The translations under genes and the position numbers were made by a program. From Saprospiraceae bacterium (GTDB taxonomy: Bacteria > Bacteroidota > Bacteroidia > Chitinophagales > Saprospiraceae), in contig JADZFI010000417.1 of the NCBI GenBank assembly GCA_020850025.1, forward strand, positions 1 through 6,353: 6,353 bases of DNA, given 5' to 3'. The notes beneath the pieces are model-generated. The model was not told where the DNA came from. It was given only the letters and a program-made list of their open reading frames with translations, and searched no databases. Positions 1-5,516 of the stretch are shown here, piece by piece; position 1 is the first letter of the stretch; each line of letters begins with the position of its first letter.

Positions 1-1
1 A

Positions 2-3000
2 AACGGTCAAAACTTTGACTATTTCTTCTTTGACGGCCTTTTCAAATACGATCAGGGTTTCCAAATTCCTGGCGCTCCCATGGCCTCTGTTTACGGATTC
101 GGAGGTGGTGTCTGGTACAATATGGCGCCTAAATCGCCGCTCAAGGAATTTGATTACGGCACTTATGGTGAACCTGCTGGCGATCTGAATAAACCTGGAA
201 GCACGGCTACCGGGGTGGTGTTTGAGCCGGATAACGGTAAACTTGGATTCAAAGCCAAGGTTTTGTTTGGACTCAGCGGCGGTGCTCAGGCAGGGGGGCG
301 TACCTTCAATGGCGACGTAACCTTTACCATGTACCTGTCCACTGCGGATAAATTTCGTTTGGATTCGATCGTGTTGGATGGCAATGCCTACATGGTTCAA
401 CCCATGGATTCGCGCAATAATGCCAAAATACACGGCTTTATGCACATGCAAATGGATTTTGTATCGCCAAGCTTTACGCTGGTGGCCGGCCTGGAAGTGG
501 AGTTGGGACAGGTGCTTAGTGGTAACGCTACGCTGGCCTTGCACTTTTCCAAGCAGGAATGGTATGTGCATTTGGGTAAGTGGTCGGTAGAAGAACTGGA
601 AGGCATGGAACCCTGGAGTAATAGTGCTGAGAACACCCGTTGCAGGCTGGATGTAGACCTCAAGGTGCTGAAAGCTTCGGTGGGATGTTACTTTATGATT
701 GGATCGGATGTGCCCGGGTTGCCACCGCTGCCAAAATCTATCCGGGATAAAATGGTGGACCAAAATGGTAAGCCAGTAAGTGATGATCGTCCGGATTTTG
801 CCTCATTCTCAAAAGCCAAACCCGGTTTTGGATTTGGGGCAGCGCTCAAAGCCAGCATAGACATCAGCGTACTCATAGTGTATGCCGATATTGACATAAC
901 CATCGGTTTTGATGCCGTTTTGCAGGATTTGAAAGGCGCAACCACTTGCGACGGCGACGCCGTAGGTATCAATGGCTGGTACGCACAGGGGCAGGCTTAT
1001 GCCTTGCTGGACGCAGAAGTAGGCTTGCGATTGGATCTTTGGTTTTGGAAAAGTCCGTCCTGGAAACTGTTCGATATGTATGCTGTAGCGGTATTGGAAG
1101 GCAGTTTCCCCAACCCCAATTATTTTAAAGGTTTCATTGCCGTAAAAGGTGAAGCGTTGAACGGATTGATCAAAGTAAACCGTTCGTTCCAGTTTGAAAC
1201 CGGAGAAAAACCATGTTTCAACCCAAGCCCTTTCGGTCAGTATCCAATTGTTGCTGCGATCTCTCCGAAAGAAAACGACAAAGTGGCGGCACATAAAAAC
1301 GTACAAATAGCCTTTAACTTCCCTAAAGGATATTTTGAAGTTGCCAATGATGCCCAACCCGAGATACCGGCCAAGTATTACTGCTACAAAATAGAAAGGT
1401 TTGAAGTCAAACACGGCAATCAGAGCCTGCCTATGTCAGCTATTGAATATGTTGACGATTACCATGCGCAATACTATCCAAAAACACAGTATGGTTTATG
1501 GCCGGAAAAAGCGCATTTGCGTTTGTTTATTGAAGTAAATGGCTACGAGAAAGGCAAAGCAGCGCCGGTTACCAAAAAGCCGGAACGCGACACTGTGGAG
1601 TTTGATACTCGTGCATGGCCTAAAAAAGTGGACTGGGATATGTTGGAAGAAAGCAACCCGCAACCTAACAAGCGCTATTTCAACCACAACAGTCAAAAAG
1701 GCTTCCTGAAATATAAACCCAACAAGAGCCAGGTTTATATTTTTAACCCGCAGAACGACGATAAATCCCTGTATGATGTCTCCAAAACCAAGTATTACAC
1801 CGTTTTCACAGAATTGAAAACCGGTAAACGCAGCTACGGAACGTTCACGTACAACAACGACGGCAGCTTGATTGAGTTCCCGATTCCAACAGACTTAAAG
1901 AAAACCACCATTTATTCGTTCGAGTTGATCAAGGAACTCACCACGCTGCCTGCACCGGTAGCTGATCATGATGATCCGGATAATCCGGATACCGGCGGCG
2001 GTTGGGGCGGCGGCGACAGCAATGGTAACTCCGAAGGTGGTCAGTACACAGATCAGGAGTGGAAAGAATTGTATGGAGGCGGAGTATATCGGGTTAATCG
2101 GTTGTTGCTGCCCGATACAACGACCAAAAAAGTACGGGTAGCCTTGTGCAGGATCTATTTCAAAACCAGCAAATACCATACGTTGGCAGAGAAAGTAGCA
2201 ACTTATCAAATCAAAGGAGTGGGTTACTTGCCTCAGGTGACGTATCAGCGTTTCATCAAAGCCAAGCCACAGGGACAGGGCTTTACTTACAGTGTAGAAC
2301 AGGAAAAAGCCGTTACTACCGAATTGCCCATCCTGTTTATGTCGGGTGCTGAGTTGTTCGATGAATACGACACGTACGGTTACACGCTGGATCCCGGCAA
2401 TTATCAAACTAAGGTGGATCCGCATGTAACTTTTGAAACGGGTACTGATCAAAAAGTGCCGTTTGAATACTACGAGCGGTATAATATTAAAAACAACCCG
2501 AGCGACAAAGTTATTAAAGCCATGTTTGAGGGTCGCGACTGGTTTGGCAAGGGTTGGCCCTACATCAATGATGTACATACCCCCACGCACCAGCAACTGG
2601 CAAATGCAAACTGGTCGGGATACATTGAATTTTGGCGTACCAGTGAGCATGGCAGCATAAATGCCTACAAGCCAGCGGGTCTTAAAGTATTGATGCCAGC
2701 CAAACCGCTCAGCAAAGCGGAAATTGATGCCGCAATTGCGCAGGCGCCTCAGCAGGGCAATGGCAACATTGGCAACATTATCCTCAATGTGCAACAACCC
2801 GGAAACGGCCTCAATATGCCTGGCCTGGGTATTGCCGCCGGAGCCGACAGTGATTTTTGTGTGCCCGTTGTGAATGAGTCGCTTTTCGTGATCAATCGCG
2901 ATTACTGGCTGTATATGCGGGACGGGTGGGGATATTTCAAAGACCATTACGACGAACCTTCCAAGCAATTGTGGTTGCAAAATACCTATGATTACATGCA

Positions 3001-3085
3001 GGATTACCTGAAGCCTCGCTCCGAAGCCAAACAAAGTATCCGCATGAACGGTAGTGAAAAATCATACACCTGGAAGAAGTATTGA
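2..3085 (+). CDS. Large beta-rich, Ig-like probable surface or secreted protein (5'-partial, function unknown)
   Basis: The frame is open to the left edge: 26 in-frame codons (starting NGQNFDYFFFDG) precede the first ATG at 80, so that ATG is probably internal and the true start lies outside the window. The visible part is 1027 residues, ending SYTWKKY and TGA. By window residue number: 1-400 is rich in Gly and in alternating hydrophobic/polar strands (GFGGGVWYNM near 32-41; strand-like runs near 275-310 and 330-390); about 415-645 looks like bacterial Ig-like modules (opening IVAAISPKENDKV; strands ending TIYSFELIKEL); about 650-680 is a Gly/Asp/Asn linker; 685-1027 is another beta-rich region with a YFKTSKYHTLAEK motif near 719-731 and a Gly/Asn-rich stretch near 915-945. 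No enzyme motif, membrane helix or clear type IX secretion C-terminal domain is visible. An extracytoplasmic structural or adhesive role is inference from composition. The reading frame itself is secure because it is long and uninterrupted; the function is unknown. Confidence 0.85.
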   Translation, partial: NGQNFDYFFFDGLFKYDQGFQIPGAPMASVYGFGGGVWYNMAPKSPLKEFDYGTYGEPAGDLNKPGSTATGVVFEPDNGKLGFKAKVLFGLSGGAQAGGRTFNGDVTFTMYLSTADKFRLDSIVLDGNAYMVQPMDSRNNAKIHGFMHMQMDFVSPSFTLVAGLEVELGQVLSGNATLALHFSKQEWYVHLGKWSVEELEGMEPWSNSAENTRCRLDVDLKVLKASVGCYFMIGSDVPGLPPLPKSIRDKMVDQNGKPVSDDRPDFASFSKAKPGFGFGAALKASIDISVLIVYADIDITIGFDAVLQDLKGATTCDGDAVGINGWYAQGQAYALLDAEVGLRLDLWFWKSPSWKLFDMYAVAVLEGSFPNPNYFKGFIAVKGEALNGLIKVNRSFQFETGEKPCFNPSPFGQYPIVAAISPKENDKVAAHKNVQIAFNFPKGYFEVANDAQPEIPAKYYCYKIERFEVKHGNQSLPMSAIEYVDDYHAQYYPKTQYGLWPEKAHLRLFIEVNGYEKGKAAPVTKKPERDTVEFDTRAWPKKVDWDMLEESNPQPNKRYFNHNSQKGFLKYKPNKSQVYIFNPQNDDKSLYDVSKTKYYTVFTELKTGKRSYGTFTYNNDGSLIEFPIPTDLKKTTIYSFELIKELTTLPAPVADHDDPDNPDTGGGWGGGDSNGNSEGGQYTDQEWKELYGGGVYRVNRLLLPDTTTKKVRVALCRIYFKTSKYHTLAEKVATYQIKGVGYLPQVTYQRFIKAKPQGQGFTYSVEQEKAVTTELPILFMSGAELFDEYDTYGYTLDPGNYQTKVDPHVTFETGTDQKVPFEYYERYNIKNNPSDKVIKAMFEGRDWFGKGWPYINDVHTPTHQQLANANWSGYIEFWRTSEHGSINAYKPAGLKVLMPAKPLSKAEIDAAIAQAPQQGNGNIGNIILNVQQPGNGLNMPGLGIAAGADSDFCVPVVNESLFVINRDYWLYMRDGWGYFKDHYDEPSKQLWLQNTYDYMQDYLKPRSEAKQSIRMNGSEKSYTWKKY
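1945..2046 (+). other. Gly/Asp-rich low-complexity linker inside the large protein
   Basis: This stretch encodes a Pro/Ala turn, then an acidic DDPDNPD segment (with a repeated gatccgga/taatccgga DNA motif), then TGGGWGGGD and a Ser/Asn/Gly tail. It is much less complex than its flanks and lies between two strand-rich segments (SFELIKEL before, VYRVNRLLLPD after). It is probably a flexible, solvent-exposed hinge. The acidic part could bind divalent cations, but there is no recognised calcium-binding repeat such as a full RTX nonapeptide or a thrombospondin type 3 unit. Confidence 0.6.
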
Positions 3086-3202
3086 GTGACGGCTTACGCC
3101 TTACGGTGGACGGCTTACGGTTGACGGCTTACGGCTACCGTCCACCGTCGGCCGTCAACCGTCCACCGTCCACCGTCCACCGTCAACCGTCCACCGTTTA
3201 CC
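3084..3202. repeat. Strand-switching 7-bp tandem repeat array (17 units)
   Basis: Read from 3084 in steps of seven, the units are gagtgac, ggcttac, gccttac, ggtggac, ggcttac, ggttgac, ggcttac, ggctacc, gtccacc, gtcggcc, gtcaacc, gtccacc (three times), gtcaacc, gtccacc, gtttacc. The left units follow ggNNNac. The right units follow gtcNNcc, which is the reverse complement of ggNNgac. The orientation flips at the hybrid unit ggctacc (3133-3139) without losing the 7-bp phase. The first unit overlaps the TGA stop codon of the upstream gene. The first and last units are degenerate and could be trimmed from the array. The two arms can pair: acggttgacgg at 3117-3127 is perfectly complementary to 3152-3162, and acggtggacgg at 3103-3113 to several sites on the right, including 3159-3169. 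A hairpin-forming intergenic repeat, perhaps part of a dispersed family, is the likely identity; its function is unknown. Confidence 0.9.
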
Positions 3203-3209
3203 CTTTTTT
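3117..3209 (+). terminator. Possible transcription terminator for the large protein gene (repeat hairpin plus T tract)
   Basis: Complementary heptamers flank the orientation switch (11-bp perfect stem 3117-3127 with 3152-3162, and alternative registers using 3103-3113 with the right-arm units). A run of six T follows at 3204-3209. The last good repeat unit ends at 3195, so the T run is about eight bases from the nearest possible stem, which is not ideal for an intrinsic terminator. The position directly after a stop codon makes a role in 3'-end formation or mRNA protection plausible, but this is inference. Confidence 0.4.
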
Positions 3210-3234
3210 ACACTTGTTGTTTATTGCTTTAACC

Positions 3235-3266
3235 AGGGTCTGGGCTTCGGTCCGGACCTTTGTTTT
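3235..3266 (+). terminator. Terminator-like hairpin upstream of the FN3 gene
   Basis: ggtctgg (3237-3243) pairs with ccggacc (3252-3258) through seven pairs including one G-U. The stem extends by g3236-t3259 and a3235-t3260, with an eight-base loop, and is followed by a T-rich stretch (tttgtttt, ending 3266). This has the shape of an intrinsic terminator for read-through from the left. The same bases include the perfect palindrome ggtccggacc (3249-3258) and overlap a weak -7-like box, so an operator or 5'-UTR structure is an alternative. Confidence 0.4.
3255..3262 (+). promoter_or_regulatory. Weak Bacteroidota -7-like box (GACCTTTG) for the FN3 gene
   Basis: GACCTTTG matches five of the six fixed bases of the Bacteroidota -7 consensus TAnnTTTG and ends 31 bases before the ATG at 3294. 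No good TTTG/TTG -33 element sits about 19 bases upstream; the nearest T-rich candidate is TTTA at 3228-3231, with a 23-bp gap. The box lies in the right arm of a hairpin, so it may be coincidental. Confidence 0.3.
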
Positions 3267-3273
3267 AACAAAA

Positions 3274-3297
3274 ATGGAAAACAACCCTACGATATGA
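3274..3297 (+). CDS. Possible 7-codon leader ORF overlapping the FN3 start
   Basis: The ATG at 3274 follows an A-rich stretch and encodes MENNPTI. Its TGA stop (3295-3297) overlaps the ATG of the next gene (3294-3296) in an ATGA arrangement. Such overlaps allow translational coupling by reinitiation. The peptide is too short to judge by composition, and a chance ORF of this length is common. The arrangement is visible; the function is speculation. Confidence 0.2.
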   Translation: MENNPTI

Positions 3298-5402
3298 AAA
3301 GTACCACATTCTTCTGTTTTCTACTGTTTTTAGGGGGGCTTCAGGCACAGACGCAGCAGGTTCCGATGGATACCTCTTTGCATTATGGCATTGCAGCATG
3401 GGTAAAACCCGAATCCGTGGTGATACGGTGGGCTCCGAGGTCCTATGCTGTTTGGCGTTTGGGTAACAAAACCGGCTACGTTCTGGAACGCGCCGAATTG
3501 CCTGAAAAAGCAGGCGATTTGCGCAAACTTCCCTATCAACGTGTGGAGGCACAACCTTTTAAACCCTACACCCTGGCGGAATGGAAAACAAAGGCTGATA
3601 CCAGCAATGTAGCCGTTGGCACTGCTGCACAGGCACTTTATGGCGAAAGTGTAGTAGGGAAAAGTGGCGCCTCCGGTATAGGTCTGTTGCATGAACAATA
3701 CAACGAACAATCACTGCGCCATGCATTTGCACTTCAGGCGGCTGAATTAAGCGCCCAGGCCGCCGATGGACTCGCCCTTCGTTATGAAGACAAATCAGTG
3801 GACAGGTCCAAACAATACGTTTACCGGATTTTTAACCTGCCTTCCAGCAAGGGATTCGTAACGGATACGGCGTATCTGATTGTCTATCCGGAGTTTCCAC
3901 GGGAAGCACAAAAGGTTCTCTCCCCATATCTGGAGGAAGGCGATCAAACCATAAAGGTTTGTTGGAGCCGAATAGCCAACCGAAGCCTTTTTTCTGCCTT
4001 TCATGTAGAAAAATCCTCCGATGGTGGCAAAACCTTTCAACGTTTAAATCAATATCCGCTGGTATTTGGTTTCAATGAAGGCCAAAACGAAGATTTTAAC
4101 CTCGTTGATTCCATGGTAATGAATGGCCAGGAATACCAATACCGGATCATCGGAATCAATTCCTTTGCTGAAGAAGGTTTATATAGTGATATTGTCAAGG
4201 GAACCGGCAAAGACCTGAACGCGCCATTACCTCCAACGGAGCTTTGGGCGCGAGACATTGGCCAAAAATTTCAAATTTCATGGAAGGCAGATCACTCCTT
4301 ATTCAAAGATCATGCTGGCTGGATAGTTGGTCGCTCCATGAGTGCCAACGGCCCTTTTGCCCCCCTGATGGAAAAACCGTTGCCAAAAGAGGCCCGGTCG
4401 TTTGTGGATGAGAATCCGGTGCCACTCATGACCAATTATTACGTAGTATTTGCGCTGGATGATCAGAACAATTTCAATATGAGTCCGGTAGTGGGAGGCA
4501 TACATCACGATGCCGAGGCCCCCTCCAAGCCAACCGGACTTACAGGGAAATGTGATTCCACGGGCTTGATCACGCTGCAATGGGAGGCTGGCAAAGAGCC
4601 GGACCTGATGGGATACCGGGTGTTTATAGCCACCGAAAAGGAGCGCGAGTGGTTCCAAATCACCCGTGAAAACTTGCCCCTGGAGCCTCGCTTTGAACAT
4701 CAGGTGAAGCTTAATTCTCTGACAGAAAAAGTGTTTTTTACTGTGGTAGCCATGGATTTTCACTTTAATGCTTCGGAATTTTCCAACACATTGGAAGTGG
4801 TGCTACCTGACACCATTGCTCCGGAGAAGGCCCTGATTACAGACTATACCGCAACTGAAAATGGCATCTTCCTGTATTGGGCTAATAGCGGCAGCAAAGA
4901 CGTAGTCAAAACACTTTTGCTTCGACGAGAGGCCGACTCCCAGGTTTGGAAAACCCTGGCCGATGTGACCGCATTCAAAAAAACGACATATCAGGACACT
5001 ACAGTCCGAAAAGGAATTTTCTATGAATATGCGCTGGAAACTTTCGATGATGCAGGATTATCTTCAGGAAAATCGCTCTCCATTATGGTGGCCGGCGCCG
5101 ACAATGGAGTACGACCGGGGGTTCAAAGCCTTCAAGGTCAGTACGATAAGAGCAAAAAACAATTTTCGCTGAATTGGGAATACGCCCCCGCCGGGCGCTA
5201 CAACTTTGTGGTGTACAGGGCTATAAAAGGGCAAATCCTGGAGCCCCTGGCTCAGGTAGATGGCAACCAAAGGACCTATACAGATCAGACTCTGGTGTCC
5301 AATGGAGACGGATATAATTACGCTGTCAAGGTTATTTGGGCCGACGGAGGCGAATCCGATCTATGTGACCCCTTCGAAGTGCGGTTTTCAAGAGGAAAAT
5401 AA
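3294..5402 (+). CDS. Exported multi-domain fibronectin type III protein
   Basis: The gene encodes 702 residues starting MKSTTFF. The start is chosen because it opens a clear signal peptide: a short basic N-terminus, a hydrophobic core FFCFLLFLGG, and a signal peptidase I-like LQA site with cleavage after residue 18. No lipoprotein cysteine follows. The mature protein is a string of FN3-like beta modules: a divergent one from about 30 to 200, interrupted by a Ser/Ala/Gly-rich insert near 100-160, then modules near 207-303, 309-402, 407-504, 508-600 and 605-700. They are separated by Asp/Pro linkers (LNAPLPPTEL, AEAPSKPTGL, DTIAPEKALI) and carry the typical core Trp (ISW, LQW, LYW, LNW) and a late Tyr strand (YQYRI, YYVVF, YEYAL, YNYAV). 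No catalytic motif is visible, and it ends SRGK right after the last module, without a type IX sorting domain. It probably acts in the periplasm or outside the cell in binding or as a scaffold. A pairing with the large protein upstream is plausible from proximity only. Confidence 0.9.
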   Translation: MKSTTFFCFLLFLGGLQAQTQQVPMDTSLHYGIAAWVKPESVVIRWAPRSYAVWRLGNKTGYVLERAELPEKAGDLRKLPYQRVEAQPFKPYTLAEWKTKADTSNVAVGTAAQALYGESVVGKSGASGIGLLHEQYNEQSLRHAFALQAAELSAQAADGLALRYEDKSVDRSKQYVYRIFNLPSSKGFVTDTAYLIVYPEFPREAQKVLSPYLEEGDQTIKVCWSRIANRSLFSAFHVEKSSDGGKTFQRLNQYPLVFGFNEGQNEDFNLVDSMVMNGQEYQYRIIGINSFAEEGLYSDIVKGTGKDLNAPLPPTELWARDIGQKFQISWKADHSLFKDHAGWIVGRSMSANGPFAPLMEKPLPKEARSFVDENPVPLMTNYYVVFALDDQNNFNMSPVVGGIHHDAEAPSKPTGLTGKCDSTGLITLQWEAGKEPDLMGYRVFIATEKEREWFQITRENLPLEPRFEHQVKLNSLTEKVFFTVVAMDFHFNASEFSNTLEVVLPDTIAPEKALITDYTATENGIFLYWANSGSKDVVKTLLLRREADSQVWKTLADVTAFKKTTYQDTTVRKGIFYEYALETFDDAGLSSGKSLSIMVAGADNGVRPGVQSLQGQYDKSKKQFSLNWEYAPAGRYNFVVYRAIKGQILEPLAQVDGNQRTYTDQTLVSNGDGYNYAVKVIWADGGESDLCDPFEVRFSRGK

Positions 5403-5432
5403 TCCATTACCAAAGTATTTATTCTTGGGTAA

Positions 5433-5473
5433 CATCAGCCGGTCCTAAAATTCGGGCCGGCTGATGCCGTTTT
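5433..5473 (+). terminator. Strong hairpin terminator after the FN3 gene
   Basis: catcagccggtcc (5433-5445) pairs with gggccggctgatg (5454-5466) in a 13-bp stem with one G-U pair. The loop is the eight-base A/T-rich taaaattc, and a short T run (5470-5473) follows three bases later. It starts 31 bases after the TAA of the FN3 gene and lies upstream of the clpX promoter, as expected for an intrinsic terminator separating the two transcripts. The T tract is short, so termination may be partial. The stem is nearly symmetric and could also act on transcripts from the opposite strand. Confidence 0.75.
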
Positions 5474-5496
5474 GGCAAAGGAGCGCCGTACCTTTG
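5471..5496 (+). promoter_or_regulatory. clpX promoter (Bacteroidota sigma-A type)
   Basis: TACCTTTG at 5489-5496 fits the Bacteroidota -7 consensus TAnnTTTG at every fixed position. The only nearby -33 candidate is TTTG at 5471-5474; the gap of 14 bases is shorter than the roughly 19 usual in this phylum, so the upstream element is uncertain. Transcription would begin near 5503, giving a leader of about 14 bases with no Shine-Dalgarno sequence and an A/T-rich run (attttttt) before the ATG at 5517. The TTTG overlaps the T run of the preceding terminator. Confidence 0.6.
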
Positions 5497-5516
5497 CAGC
5501 CCATTTTTTTAATAAT

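Noticed and set aside
80..82. ATG at 80 as the start of the large gene
   Set aside because: The frame stays open upstream to the window edge with similar protein-like sequence, and no signal peptide follows this ATG, so it is most likely an internal methionine.
809..1414. A 201-codon open frame on the minus strand
   Set aside because: Antisense to the large gene, with no recognisable features and no plausible start context.
2756..2781. Short ggcaacatt direct repeat in the large gene
   Set aside because: It encodes a small Gly/Asn/Ile low-complexity stretch within the frame; two copies are too few to call a repeat element.
1895..3034. A 379-codon open frame on the minus strand
   Set aside because: It lies wholly antisense to the large beta-rich gene, whose frame is far longer and has sensible protein composition; the antisense product shows no coherent domain or signal and is a shadow of codon bias.
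3084..3202. The repeat array as a CRISPR or CRISPR-like array
   Set aside because: Units are 7 bp with no spacers between them and reverse orientation in the middle; there are no cas genes nearby.
3086..3293. Insertion sequence or integron-type attachment site in the intergenic region
   Set aside because: No transposase, no terminal inverted repeats with a target duplication, and the dyad is made entirely of 7-bp units.
3082..3297. A 71-codon frame starting TTG and translating the repeat array
   Set aside because: Its first half is just translated heptamers, and its start overlaps the preceding stop; only the last seven codons from ATG 3274 merit a mention.
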